Origin: Bacteroidales bacterium
GTDB taxonomy: Bacteria; Bacteroidota; Bacteroidia; Bacteroidales; WCHB1-69
Length of the DNA: 41,236 nt
Reading direction: 5' to 3'
Assembly (NCBI GenBank): GCA_024400785.1
Contig: JAKSME010000006.1
Span: forward strand, 1 to 41,236
The notes under the pieces are model-generated. The model saw only the letters and a list, made by a program, of their open reading frames with translations, was not told where the DNA came from and did not search any database. Below are positions 17,217 through 25,585 of this stretch, piece by piece. The translations under genes and the position numbers were made by a program. Each line of letters begins with the position of its first letter. Within the stretch, counting starts at the first letter, position 1.

Positions 17217-19742
17217 ATGAGCACAACATTAAATCATCTGATTTCTGCCAATAGTTATAAATCGGAATTCGAAGTCTGTCCCGGTTGTGAGAACCATTGT
17301 ACCGTGAAACTGTTCCATTTTCAAAATGGCAACACCTTTTTTTCAGGAAATAACTGCGAAAAGGTTTATTCCAACAGTGTGGAAGGACAGCAGAAAGGAA
17401 CGAACATGTTTGCGGAAAAATACAAACTTTTGTTCCAAAAAGCGGTGAAGCAACTGCCCGCCACCGCACCCACCATCGGAATCCCGCGCGGTTTGGGCAT
17501 CTACGAAAATTACCCCTTCTGGCGCACCCTTTTCAGTGAATGCGGCTTCCGCCCCGTTCTTTCTAACGCGTCTGGCAACAAGTTGTATGAAAGTGGATTG
17601 CGTGCGATTATGGCCGATAACATCTGTTTTCCCGCAAAACTGATGCATGGTCATATCAACGACCTGATTGCCAAGAAGGTAGACCGTATTTTTTATCCTT
17701 ATGTGGTTTATGAAAGAAAGGAGGATGACAAGTCGCGCAACAGTTACAACTGTCCGGTGGTGGCGGGTTATTCCGATGTAATCAAGAGTTCGATGGCTCC
17801 GGCGGAAAAGGCTGGGATTCCGTTTGATGCACCGGTTATCACCTTTAATGACAAGAAGTTGCTGGAGAAGTCATGTTGCACTTACCTGCAATCGTTGGGT
17901 GTGGGCCGGAAGGTGGCGATGGCGGCGATAGCTGCGGCGTGGAAGGCACAGGACGACTATCTGGCCACGCTGACGCGGCGCGGGAACGAAATCCTCTCCG
18001 CCGCCATCCGTGATAACCGCATGGTCATCATGTTGGCCGCCCGCCCTTATCACATCGACCCGATGATCGAACATAAAATCTCTCACGCTATTGCCGACAT
18101 GGGAATCGATGTGATTACAGAAAATACGGCATCTATCAGTGGCTCAGCTGTTTACAATCAACTCAACGCCATGACGCAATGGAGCTACCCCAATCGGATT
18201 TTCAAAGCGGCGTACTTCGTCGGGCAGCACGGTTATCGCAACCTGCATTTCGTACAGCTCACTTCTTTCGGCTGCGGCCCTGATGCCTTTATTTTGGATG
18301 AAGTCAATGCCATTTTGAAGCGGTTTCACAAAAATCACACCATTTTGAAAATCGATGATGTCAACAACATCGGTTCTTTGCGTTTGCGAGTGCGCTCGCT
18401 CGTGGAATCGGTGAGCGAAGCCGAAAATGCTGGCAGTGCGCCCCTCACCGATGAAAGCGGTCATGTGGTGCCGACACCGTATGTAACCACCCGCACTTTC
18501 ACGAAGGAAGAGCACCGCCGCACACTCATCGGCCCCTATTTCGCTGAGGGTTACTCCGAGTTTTTCCCCTCCGTTTTCAAAGTCGCCGGTTACAACTTGG
18601 TGACACTCCCCACCGGCACGCAGGAAGCCGCCGAAATCGGACTGCGATACGCAAACAACGAAGTCTGCTACCCCGCCACCATCGTCGTCGGCTCCATCAT
18701 GCAGGCCCTGCTGAGCGGAAAATACAACCCCGATGAGGTCGCCATTGTGATGACGCAAACCGGTGGACAGTGCCGCGCTTCAAACTATTACTCACTGATT
18801 AAGAACGCGTTAGTAACGGCTGGACTGCAAGATATCCCAGTGATTTCGTTGGCGTTGAGCGCGTCGGTTACGGCTATGCAGCCCGGTTTCACCATCCCGT
18901 GGAAGCGTGTGCTGAGCATTGCCGTGCATACCGTGTTGTATGCCGACTGTCTGGCCAAACTTTACCATGCAGCGGTGGTGCGCGAAAAAGAACCCGGAAG
19001 TGTGAAGAAGCTGAAACAGAAATATACCGAGCTGGCCTGCCCCATCATCGAACGGAACGATAGCAAAGGGTTGAAGGTTTTGTTGGGTGAAGCGGTGAAG
19101 GAATTTACCGCGGCGGTGGATGCCACGAAGCAGGTCCCCGTTATCGGTTTGGTCGGTGAGATTTACGTTAAATATAATGGATTTAGTAATCGGTTTGTAA
19201 TCAACTGGTTAGAGGAACATGGAGTGGAGGTGGTTCCGCCCGCGCTCATCGGCTTCCTGACCACCGGTTTCGCCAACAACCACATCAACCGTGAACTGAA
19301 TATCAAACCTGTAAAGTTTCCGAAGTGGCTTAATGACTTTGTTTACAATAAGTTATATAAAAAGATTCAACAATTTAACCGTATCTGTGAGCCGTTCCCT
19401 TTTTACCGACCGCTTACGCACGTTTACGAAGATGCCAAGTTGGCAAAACAGGTTGTCAACATGGCTGGCGACTTCGGCGAAGGTTGGTTCCTTCCGGGAG
19501 AAATCTGCCATTTGGCCGAAAACGGCATCCAGAATGTTGTCAGTGTGCAACCCTTCGGCTGTATCGCTAACCATATCATTTCCAAAGGGGTAGAGAAAAA
19601 ACTCAAGCAAGTTTATCCGCAACTCAGTCTGCTCTTTCTTGATTTCGACAGTGGAACTTCGGAAGCCAATGTCTTTAACAGATTGCATTTCATGGTGGAA
19701 AATTGTAAATCGGGTGAAACGGTTAAACGAGAAAACGGTTAA
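17217..19742 (+). CDS. DUF2229 / 2-hydroxyglutaryl-CoA dehydratase-like protein (C-terminal half of a split large activase)
   Basis: It corresponds to the COG3580/COG3581 part of large dehydratase activases. Visible motifs: an N-terminal cysteine cluster VCPGCENHC followed by SGNNCEK; CFPAKLMHGH, typical of DUF2229; and NEVCYPATIVVGSIMQAL with TQTGGQCRASNY, the dehydratase-D-like cysteines. I prefer the ATG at 17217 (MSTTLNHLIS), which aligns with the linker of fused homologues; an ATG at 17187 in frame would add ten residues. Frame 2 stops at 17159-17161 and this frame has a stop at 17172, so one indel cannot join the two genes. The final residues SGETVKRENG and the stop are written by an octamer repeat array, probably replacing or extending the natural C-terminus. 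Confidence 0.82.
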   Translation: MSTTLNHLISANSYKSEFEVCPGCENHCTVKLFHFQNGNTFFSGNNCEKVYSNSVEGQQKGTNMFAEKYKLLFQKAVKQLPATAPTIGIPRGLGIYENYPFWRTLFSECGFRPVLSNASGNKLYESGLRAIMADNICFPAKLMHGHINDLIAKKVDRIFYPYVVYERKEDDKSRNSYNCPVVAGYSDVIKSSMAPAEKAGIPFDAPVITFNDKKLLEKSCCTYLQSLGVGRKVAMAAIAAAWKAQDDYLATLTRRGNEILSAAIRDNRMVIMLAARPYHIDPMIEHKISHAIADMGIDVITENTASISGSAVYNQLNAMTQWSYPNRIFKAAYFVGQHGYRNLHFVQLTSFGCGPDAFILDEVNAILKRFHKNHTILKIDDVNNIGSLRLRVRSLVESVSEAENAGSAPLTDESGHVVPTPYVTTRTFTKEEHRRTLIGPYFAEGYSEFFPSVFKVAGYNLVTLPTGTQEAAEIGLRYANNEVCYPATIVVGSIMQALLSGKYNPDEVAIVMTQTGGQCRASNYYSLIKNALVTAGLQDIPVISLALSASVTAMQPGFTIPWKRVLSIAVHTVLYADCLAKLYHAAVVREKEPGSVKKLKQKYTELACPIIERNDSKGLKVLLGEAVKEFTAAVDATKQVPVIGLVGEIYVKYNGFSNRFVINWLEEHGVEVVPPALIGFLTTGFANNHINRELNIKPVKFPKWLNDFVYNKLYKKIQQFNRICEPFPFYRPLTHVYEDAKLAKQVVNMAGDFGEGWFLPGEICHLAENGIQNVVSVQPFGCIANHIISKGVEKKLKQVYPQLSLLFLDFDSGTSEANVFNRLHFMVENCKSGETVKRENG

Positions 19743-19831
19743 ACGTGAAAACGTGGAAACGTGGAAACGTGGAAACGTGGAAACGTGAAAACGTGAAAAC
19801 GAGAAAACGTGAAAACGGTTAAATGGTTAAA
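19712..19831. repeat. Octamer array, 15 units of CGnnnAAA
   Basis: Fifteen 8-bp units run in unbroken register. They include GGGTGAAA, CGGTTAAA (three), CGAGAAAA (two), CGTGAAAA (four), CGTGGAAA (four) and TGGTTAAA. The frame CG...AAA is almost fixed while the three bases between take few values (TGG, TGA, GTT, AGA). The first 31 bp are inside the coding region of the preceding gene and include its stop codon. Confidence 0.95.
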
Positions 19832-19982
19832 TTTTATGAGTATAAATAATTGATAATCAAAACATAATATTTTAGAATCCTTGAAGAGCTTCCCCTCTGG
19901 CCAAAGGTGAGCGAAGCACATCTGGAGGTGATGATGAATAACCGCCTGTGCGGTGAAATTTGAAAGCGAATAGAAATTGACT

Positions 19983-20603
19983 ATGGCAAAACAATCACAG
20001 TTAGAACAGCAGATTCTGCAAGCGGCGGAGGAACTTTTTTTGGACAAGGGCTACGATGCCACTTCAACCACCGACATTGCTAAGCGGGTGGGCTGCAACC
20101 AAGCGTTGGTGCATTATTATTATCGCACGAAGGAAAATCTTTTTGAGCAGATTTTTATGAAAAAAACGCAATTGTTGCTCTCTTATATCAATCCCGACAA
20201 CCAGCCCAATTGGGAATTTGAACCCGCCCTTTTGCACTTTATTGATTCTTATTTCGAAATGCTTTCTCATCACCGAAGAATGCCTTTTTTCTTGATTAAA
20301 GAATTGATACTCAATGAAGATCGCAGAAATATGCTTCGACTGCAGATGCTTAGAAACTCCGAAAAACTGGGCTATTATGCTCAGTGGGACAAGTTGGTGA
20401 AGGCAGAGGTCGCCAAAGGAACCATTCGCCCGATGGAAACCATGGACCTGACGTTGGATGTGATTTCGTTGATTGTGTTCACCTTCATCTCACTTCCACT
20501 TTACAGTGATTTATTCCAGCAAAATGAAGAACAGTTGAACGCATATCTGCTGCGTCGCAAAGAAGAGGTGACGAAGTTGATTTTGAACGGAATTAGAGCT
20601 TGA
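19983..20603 (+). CDS. TetR/AcrR family transcriptional regulator
   Basis: A 206-residue one-component repressor. The N-terminal helix-turn-helix is typical: ILQAAEELFLDKGYDATSTTDIAKRVG followed by ALVHYYYRTKENLFEQIF (residues ~12-60). The remaining all-helical part would bind a ligand and dimerise; the ligand cannot be predicted. ATG at 19983 is preferred over a TTG two codons earlier. It follows the dehydratase-like gene after 240 bp that hold an octamer array and a small hairpin (ACCGC-CTGT-GCGGT near 19939). No effector pump genes are adjacent, so its targets may lie elsewhere. lysS follows under its own promoter. Confidence 0.92.
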   Translation: MAKQSQLEQQILQAAEELFLDKGYDATSTTDIAKRVGCNQALVHYYYRTKENLFEQIFMKKTQLLLSYINPDNQPNWEFEPALLHFIDSYFEMLSHHRRMPFFLIKELILNEDRRNMLRLQMLRNSEKLGYYAQWDKLVKAEVAKGTIRPMETMDLTLDVISLIVFTFISLPLYSDLFQQNEEQLNAYLLRRKEEVTKLILNGIRA

Positions 20604-20611
20604 TTTTTTTG

Positions 20612-20619
20612 TATTTTTG
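20612..20619 (+). promoter_or_regulatory. Bacteroidota -7 element TATTTTTG before lysS
   Basis: TATTTTTG lies 23 bp before the lysS ATG at 20643 and just after the TetR stop at 20603. Confidence 0.7.
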
Positions 20620-20642
20620 CAGCGAATTTTAACAATATAATT

Positions 20643-22181
20643 ATGGCAATGGAATTATCTGAACAAGAGGTCATTAGAAGAAAAAAATTAGACGATTTTA
20701 CCAACCTTGGTATCAATGCATATCCGGCTCCGCTTTTCGAGGTGAATGCCACTTCCAAAGAAATCCATGAAAAATATCCTACCGACAACACTCTCTTCCA
20801 AGAAGTGAGTCTCGCGGGTCGTATCATGAGCCAGCGCATTATGGGCGCCGTCTCTTTCTACGAACTGCAGGATTCCGTGGGCAGAATCCAGATTTATGTC
20901 AAACGTGACGAAATCTGCCCCGGAGAAGACAAAACCATGTACAATTCCATCTTCAAAAAACTCGACATCGGTGACATCATCGGTGTGAAGGGCTTTGTCT
21001 TTACCACACAAACCGGCGCCATCAGCATTCACGTGAAGGAATTTACTCTGTTGTGCAAGTCCATCCGCCCGCTCCCCATTGTGAAGGAAAAGGATGGCAC
21101 TACTTACGACGCATTTTCAGACCCGGAACAGCGTTATCGCCAGCGTTACCTCGACCTTATCGTCAACCCGCAAGTGAAAGATACTTTCATCAAACGTACC
21201 AAGTTGGTGAACACCATGCGCAACTTCTTGAATGAAAAGGGCTACCTCGAAGTCGAAACCCCGATTCTGCAACCTCTTTACGGTGGCGCTGCCGCACGTC
21301 CGTTCAAAACGCATCACAACACCCTCGATATGACGCTTTACCTCCGTATCGCCGATGAACTCTACCTCAAAAAACTCATCGTCGGCGGCTTCGACGGCGT
21401 CTATGAATTTTCCAAAGACTTCCGTAACGAAGGTATGGACCGCTTCCACAATCCGGAATTCACCCAGATGGAACTCTATGTGGCTTACAAGGATTATGAA
21501 TGGATGATGAATCTCGTAGAAGAAATGGTGGAAGCTGTCGCTATCGCACTCCACGGAACAACCAAGGTCCAGGTGGGCGAAAACATCATCGATTTCAAAC
21601 GCCCGTGGAAACGCTACACCATGTTCGAAGCCATCGAACATTTCACCGGCACCGATGTCTCCAATATGGATGAAGCCCAACTCGCAGAATTTGCCAAGAG
21701 CGTCGGCGTCGCCGTCGACAGCACTATGGGCAAGGGTAAGTTGATTGACGAAATCTTCGGCGAAACCGCGGAATCAAAACTCATCCAACCTACCTTCATC
21801 TATGACTATCCCGTCGAAATGTCGCCGCTTACCAAAATGCACCGCAGCAAACCCGGCATGACCGAACGCTTTGAAGCCATGTGCAACGGTAAGGAACTTT
21901 GCAACGCCTATTCCGAGCTCAACGATCCTATCGACCAGCGCAAACGCTTCGAAGCACAACTCGAACTCGGTAAGCGCGGCGACACCGAATCCATGGTGCT
22001 CGACGAAGACTTCCTCCGCTCCCTCGAGTTCGGTATGCCTCCGACCGCCGGCCTCGGCATCGGCATCGACCGCCTCGCCATGATTATGACCAACTCCGCT
22101 TCCATCCAGGATGTCCTCCTCTTCCCGCAGATGAAACCCGAAAAGAAAGACGAGAAAAAGGAAGAAACTCCTGAAAAATAA
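20643..22181 (+). CDS. lysS: Lysine--tRNA ligase, class II (LysRS)
   Basis: It charges tRNA-Lys with lysine in the cytoplasm. The 512 residues show the N-terminal OB-fold anticodon-binding domain (~55-155: [22 protein letters not shown]), motif 2 [18 protein letters not shown] and motif 3 [20 protein letters not shown], all class IIb. The C-terminus ends in a charged tail of K and E residues. Length is close to the E. coli enzyme. ATG at 20643 (MAMELSEQE) is the first after the promoter; the second Met two codons on is possible. The mechanosensitive channel gene starts 15 bp after the stop, so the two are co-transcribed. Confidence 0.97.
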   Translation: MAMELSEQEVIRRKKLDDFTNLGINAYPAPLFEVNATSKEIHEKYPTDNTLFQEVSLAGRIMSQRIMGAVSFYELQDSVGRIQIYVKRDEICPGEDKTMYNSIFKKLDIGDIIGVKGFVFTTQTGAISIHVKEFTLLCKSIRPLPIVKEKDGTTYDAFSDPEQRYRQRYLDLIVNPQVKDTFIKRTKLVNTMRNFLNEKGYLEVETPILQPLYGGAAARPFKTHHNTLDMTLYLRIADELYLKKLIVGGFDGVYEFSKDFRNEGMDRFHNPEFTQMELYVAYKDYEWMMNLVEEMVEAVAIALHGTTKVQVGENIIDFKRPWKRYTMFEAIEHFTGTDVSNMDEAQLAEFAKSVGVAVDSTMGKGKLIDEIFGETAESKLIQPTFIYDYPVEMSPLTKMHRSKPGMTERFEAMCNGKELCNAYSELNDPIDQRKRFEAQLELGKRGDTESMVLDEDFLRSLEFGMPPTAGLGIGIDRLAMIMTNSASIQDVLLFPQMKPEKKDEKKEETPEK

Positions 22182-22196
22182 CACAATAACATAACT

Positions 22197-23444
22197 ATGT
22201 TTCAGTTTATTAGAATATTTTTCAATGATTTGTTCATTGAAAAAATGAATTTCCCGGAAAATGCCGGGAAATTTTTTACCCTGCTGATTCTGTTGGCCGC
22301 AGGTATTTTTGTCATCCTGTTTTCATACCAACTGCTGCGACTGGTGTTTGTTGGAATTGCAAAATTCCGTCACAAACGCAAACCCACTTTTTGGCTGCAA
22401 GCCATGTTGGAACAGAAGTTTTTTGAAAAAATCGCGCTATTCCTGCCCGGATTTTTCATTTTCCGTGTCTGGCCCGCCATGTTTGAACCCGAAAGTGCCA
22501 GTTTGCAATTCTTCATCGCCATCAATGCCATGTTCAATATTTCGATGCTGGTCAAATGTATCTGCACCTTCCTTGATGTGTTGGAAACCGTGTCGGCTTT
22601 GAAGAAGGGAAGAAAGCCCATCAGAAGCTACATGCAGGTGGTAAAAGTGGTGCTGTGGACATTGGCCATTGTGCTGATTTTGTGTATCTTGGTGAAAAAG
22701 TCTCCCTCTGGCCTCATCGCCGGTATCGGTGCCTTCTCCGCAGTTTTGCTGTTGGTTTTTCAAGATACAATCCTTGGCTTCGTGAATAGTATTCAATTGT
22801 CAACCAACGACTTGGTGCGCATCGGTGACTGGATTACCGACCCCAAGGGCGAGGCTAACGGCATCGTGGAGGAGGTGAATTTGATTGCGGTAAAAGTCCG
22901 CAACTTCGATAATTCTATCGTGACTGTGCCCATCAAATCCATGGTGAACAATTCCATCCAAAACTGGCGCGGCATGAACGAACGGAAGGTGCGCCGCATC
23001 ACCCGCTCCATCTATCTCGATGTCAATACCATAAAAGCTTGCACTCCAGAAATGTTGGAAAAATACCGCCAGATTGATGTCCTGCGCGATTATTTGGACA
23101 CCACACAGGAAAAAATCGAAAAGTTGAACGCTCAGAAACACTTGACCAACAATACTTTCCCCAATGTGGAATTTCAAACCAACATTGGTGTGCTGCGCGC
23201 CTACATGGTGGCTTATCTGGAACAACATCCCATGGTGGATGAAACTTCCCTCCTCATGGTCCGCCATGGCAATCCCGAAGAAAATGGCTTGCCAATGGAA
23301 CTTTACTGCTTCGTCCGCACCACCGAATGGCGTGAGTACGAGGCACTTCAGTCCGACCTCTTCGACCATTTCTACGCGGTTCTTCCTTTTTTCGATTTGC
23401 GCGCCTTCCAGCGCTCATCCGATTACGATGTGGTGAAAAAGTGA
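22197..23444 (+). CDS. Mechanosensitive ion channel, MscS family, YbdG/miniconductance type
   Basis: An inner-membrane channel of 415 residues that opens on membrane tension to release solutes during osmotic downshock. Several membrane helices fill residues ~20-200, followed by the pore-lining/beta junction GIGAFSAVLLLVFQDTILGFVNSIQL and the MscS beta domain (RIGDWI ... GIVEEVNLIAVKVRNFDNSIVTVPI). The motif RRITRSIYLD and a long C-terminal region are typical of YbdG-like proteins rather than the short MscS. It follows lysS by 15 bp, presumably read from the lysS promoter. A GACTTRA heptamer array begins on the very next base after its stop. Confidence 0.9.
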   Translation: MFQFIRIFFNDLFIEKMNFPENAGKFFTLLILLAAGIFVILFSYQLLRLVFVGIAKFRHKRKPTFWLQAMLEQKFFEKIALFLPGFFIFRVWPAMFEPESASLQFFIAINAMFNISMLVKCICTFLDVLETVSALKKGRKPIRSYMQVVKVVLWTLAIVLILCILVKKSPSGLIAGIGAFSAVLLLVFQDTILGFVNSIQLSTNDLVRIGDWITDPKGEANGIVEEVNLIAVKVRNFDNSIVTVPIKSMVNNSIQNWRGMNERKVRRITRSIYLDVNTIKACTPEMLEKYRQIDVLRDYLDTTQEKIEKLNAQKHLTNNTFPNVEFQTNIGVLRAYMVAYLEQHPMVDETSLLMVRHGNPEENGLPMELYCFVRTTEWREYEALQSDLFDHFYAVLPFFDLRAFQRSSDYDVVKK

Positions 23445-23479
23445 GACTTTAGACTTAAGACTTGAGACTTAAGACTTGA
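23445..23479. repeat. Heptamer array GACTTTA/GACTTAA/GACTTGA
   Basis: Five perfect-register 7-bp units follow the channel stop codon directly: GACTTTA, GACTTAA, GACTTGA, GACTTAA, GACTTGA. Only base six and, in the first unit, base five or six vary. Confidence 0.9.
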
Positions 23480-23505
23480 GATGATGGAGAAAATGCTGAA
23501 TTTTG

Positions 23506-23700
23506 CTCGTTGACAATTCCCCTCACTAAATATAAGGAACAGGTGATTTGCTCGTTGACAATTCCCCGCACTAATGATAAGGAACAGGAGGTTTTCTCGT
23601 TGACATTTCCCCGCACTAATGATAAGGAATAGGAGGTTTTCTCGTTGACATTTCCCCGCACTAATGATAAGGAACAGGAGGTTTTCTCGTTGCCATTTCC
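23506..23700. repeat. 45-bp tandem repeat, four full copies plus a partial
   Basis: Units starting CTCGTTG occur at 23506, 23551, 23596, 23641 and 23686, exactly 45 bp apart. They contain CGCACTAATGATAAGGAA and differ at a few bases. The fifth copy passes after ATTTCCCC straight into the hairpin repeat left of the DUF559 gene. On the minus strand the unit is open in one frame (15 codons), but no start signal or family supports a gene. Confidence 0.92.
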
Positions 23701-23736
23701 CCTCCTTTTTAAGGAGGGGGCAGGGGGTGGTAATAT
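23695..23736 (+). repeat. Left inverted copy of the REP-like hairpin repeat
   Basis: Palindrome CCCCTCCTT-TTT-AAGGAGGGG (23699-23719) with tail ending GGTGGTAATAT. About 40 bp match, in inverted orientation, the copy at 24187-24226, with a one-base indel. The DUF559 gene lies between them. Confidence 0.92.
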
Positions 23737-23767
23737 AGATATAAAAAAAACTTTAATCAACCACACT

Positions 23768-24181
23768 ATGATACTCATCGACAACTACAGAATTAAAGAA
23801 CTCCACATACTCAATCTTCCTGTAAATGAGGAATTAAAAAAATATGCGAGACGGAACCGCCATGCGGGAAATCTTGCTGAAGTCGCGTTCTGGATGCAAG
23901 TGCATAATAAAATGTTTTATGGAATTGATTTCAATCGACAAAAAATCATTGGTAACTACATCGTCGATTTTTATGTCAGAAAATTAAGTTTAGCTGTTGA
24001 AATTGATGGCGGTTCGCATAATGATAAATCAGAATACGACAGCCAACGTGATTCTTTTTTGAATTCATTGGGAATAAAAATCTTTCATACCACTGATTTT
24101 GATGTGTTGTATCATCTTGCCGATGTGCTGACTGAATTGAAGAACTTTATCATAAATAATTACGAACATGAAGAAGGATGA
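23768..24181 (+). CDS. DUF559 domain protein (Vsr-like PD-(D/E)XK endonuclease fold)
   Basis: A 137-residue protein that is one complete DUF559 domain. It has the helix with Glu38 (NLAEVAFW), then GIDFNRQKIIGNYIVDFYV with Asp67, and the catalytic-type strand LAVEIDGGSH with Glu78, Asp80 and His84. These match the very-short-patch-repair-like nuclease fold, so DNA cleavage or nicking is possible; no function is proven for most members. The ATG at 23768 gives the full domain; an earlier in-frame ATG at 23645 would read through the hairpin and tandem repeats and is unlikely. The gene is visibly richer in A and T than its neighbours and lies between inverted ~40-bp hairpin repeats, which suggests acquisition as a unit. 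Confidence 0.85.
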   Translation: MILIDNYRIKELHILNLPVNEELKKYARRNRHAGNLAEVAFWMQVHNKMFYGIDFNRQKIIGNYIVDFYVRKLSLAVEIDGGSHNDKSEYDSQRDSFLNSLGIKIFHTTDFDVLYHLADVLTELKNFIINNYEHEEG

Positions 24182-24186
24182 TGTTT

Positions 24187-24226
24187 ATATTACCACCCCT
24201 GCCCCCTCCTTAAAAAGGAGGGGAAT
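24187..24226 (-). repeat. Right inverted copy of the REP-like hairpin repeat
   Basis: Begins six bases after the DUF559 stop. Its reverse complement matches 23697-23736 nearly base for base, including the palindrome and the GGTGGTAATAT tail. Confidence 0.92.
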
Positions 24227-24295
24227 ATTCTTCGCCCTATAATATTTCTCTCCTTGATAACATTCCCTTCGCCCTATAATATTTTTCTCCATAAT
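24227..24295. repeat. 37-bp tandem repeat, two copies, outside the right hairpin
   Basis: TTCGCCCTATAATATTT occurs at 24231 and 24268, 37 bp apart, each preceded by ATTC. It adjoins the outer edge of the right hairpin repeat, as the 45-bp array adjoins the outer edge of the left one. Confidence 0.8.
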
Positions 24296-24330
24296 AAATT
24301 TCATACATACCATTATATATATATTGTAAG

Positions 24331-25212
24331 ATGATAAAATTTCCGAAAGAAACCGACTTCTTCCTCGACATGGAAGATGAGTATGCTCAGGCAGAGAACG
24401 CGAAATATGTTTTGGTGCCTGTGCCCTATGATGGTACCAGCACGTTTGTAAAGGGTGCCGACCGCGGTCCGAAAGCCATCATCGAAGCTTCCGACAGTTT
24501 GGAACTGTACGATGTCGTTTATGGCATAGAGGCATATACGGCCGGCATTCATACCGATGTTCCGGTATCGGAAAATACGACGCCAGATGCTATGGTTTCT
24601 GCAGTTTACGAGCGAGTTAAACAGTGGATGCAGCATCAAAAAGTGGTTGGCTTGTTGGGTGGGGAACATTCTGTTTCAGAAGGCGCGATACGTGCCGCAT
24701 TGGAAAAATATCCTGACCTGACCGTATTGCAGGTGGATGCACACGCCGACCAACGCGACGAGTATCATGGTTCGCCACACAACCACGCGTGTGTGATGCG
24801 CCGCGCACAAACCCTGGGTGCGAGAGTGGTGCAGGTGGGAATCCGCTCGGTGGAGGCGGAAGAGAAAAAGAACATGCTTCCCGAGAATGTCTTCTATGCG
24901 CATGAAATTGTGGGGCAAGATCCTGCGTGGATGCAACGGGTGTGCGAGCGACTCACAGGCCATGTCTACCTGACCATTGACCTCGACGGCCTCGACTCGT
25001 CGGTTTTGCCGGCTACGGGAACCCCACTGCCGGGCGGACTCAGTTGGTACGAACTCACCCGGCTGCTCGACCGCGTTTTCCGTACCACCCGCATTGTCGG
25101 TTTCGATGTGGTGGAACTATGCCCCCAACCCGAAAGTGTCATCTCCGACGTGCTGGCCGCCAGTTTGGTGTACCGCATCATTACCCTGTGTGAGGTTTTT
25201 GGAAATGCGTAA
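24331..25212 (+). CDS. speB: Agmatinase-like ureohydrolase
   Basis: It hydrolyses agmatine to putrescine and urea with two Mn ions. The 293 residues have all arginase-family metal ligands: His113 (GGEHS, with Glu in place of the commoner Asp), Asp136/His138/Asp140 (DAHAD), and Asp217/Asp219 (TIDLDGLD), followed by TGTPLPGGL. ATG at 24331 gives the usual N-terminus. No strong TAnnTTTG is seen; an AT-rich TATATATATTG lies just upstream. The polyamine gene nspC is 1.35 kb downstream with two lipoprotein genes between, which supports a polyamine role over other ureohydrolase substrates. Confidence 0.88.
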   Translation: MIKFPKETDFFLDMEDEYAQAENAKYVLVPVPYDGTSTFVKGADRGPKAIIEASDSLELYDVVYGIEAYTAGIHTDVPVSENTTPDAMVSAVYERVKQWMQHQKVVGLLGGEHSVSEGAIRAALEKYPDLTVLQVDAHADQRDEYHGSPHNHACVMRRAQTLGARVVQVGIRSVEAEEKKNMLPENVFYAHEIVGQDPAWMQRVCERLTGHVYLTIDLDGLDSSVLPATGTPLPGGLSWYELTRLLDRVFRTTRIVGFDVVELCPQPESVISDVLAASLVYRIITLCEVFGNA

Positions 25213-25280
25213 TTCATAATTCATAATGCACAATGCATAATTGTTGATTATTAAGGCCTTATGTAGATTGAGGGGAGTTT

Positions 25281-25431
25281 CCTTAACCGTTTTCACGTTT
25301 AACCGTTTAACCGACCTTAACCGTTTTCACGCTTTCACGTTTCCACGTTTAACCGAAATTAACCGTTTCCACGTTTCCACGTTTAACCGAATTTAACCGT
25401 TTTCACGTTTAACCGTTTAACCGTTTAAACC
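25281..25431. repeat. Octamer/decamer array, TTTnnnCG orientation
   Basis: Units TTTTCACG, TTTAACCG, CTTTCACG and TTTCCACG run in register, broken at intervals by 10-bp units (ACCTTAACCG, AAATTAACCG, AATTTAACCG). It is the reverse orientation of the array at 19712-19831. Confidence 0.9.
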
Positions 25432-25538
25432 ACCTTCAAACAATATCGTCTATGGCCCCGTTTTTTTCGCGAAAAAAAATAAAAAAGTTAAAAAAATAGA
25501 AAAAAAACAGCAACGATACCCCAATCAAAAAAAAGTAG

Positions 25539-25546
25539 TATTTTTG
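25539..25546 (+). promoter_or_regulatory. Bacteroidota -7 element TATTTTTG before the lipoprotein pair
   Basis: TATTTTTG lies 39 bp before the ATG at 25586. An A-rich stretch upstream could act as an UP-like element, in keeping with strong expression. Confidence 0.75.
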
Positions 25547-25585
25547 CGCCATTAAACTAATTTATTAACCAAAAAAATTAAAACA

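Larger units (their letters stand above)
25213..25585. other. Repeat-rich intergenic region after speB
   Basis: No gene is seen. It holds a short AATGCAY heptamer arm (25208-25243), the octamer array at 25281-25431, a perfect A/T-rich palindrome TTTTTTTCGCGAAAAAAA around 25461-25478 that could act in transcription termination, an A-rich stretch and the promoter at 25539-25546. Confidence 0.7.

Noticed and set aside
17150..17220. Simple frameshift between the activase and DUF2229 genes
   Set aside because: Stops at 17159 in the first frame and 17172 in the second mean that no single indel restores one open frame.
23506..23700. CRISPR array
   Set aside because: Tandem units of 45 bp (and the 23-, 35- and 64-bp arrays) have no unique spacers between constant repeats, and no cas genes are present.
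23455..23784. Minus-strand frame of 15-residue repeats (NEKTSCSLSLVR type)
   Set aside because: It is only the 45-bp tandem repeat read in an open frame, continuing into the hairpin; no signal peptide or family. The periodicity is reported as a finding.
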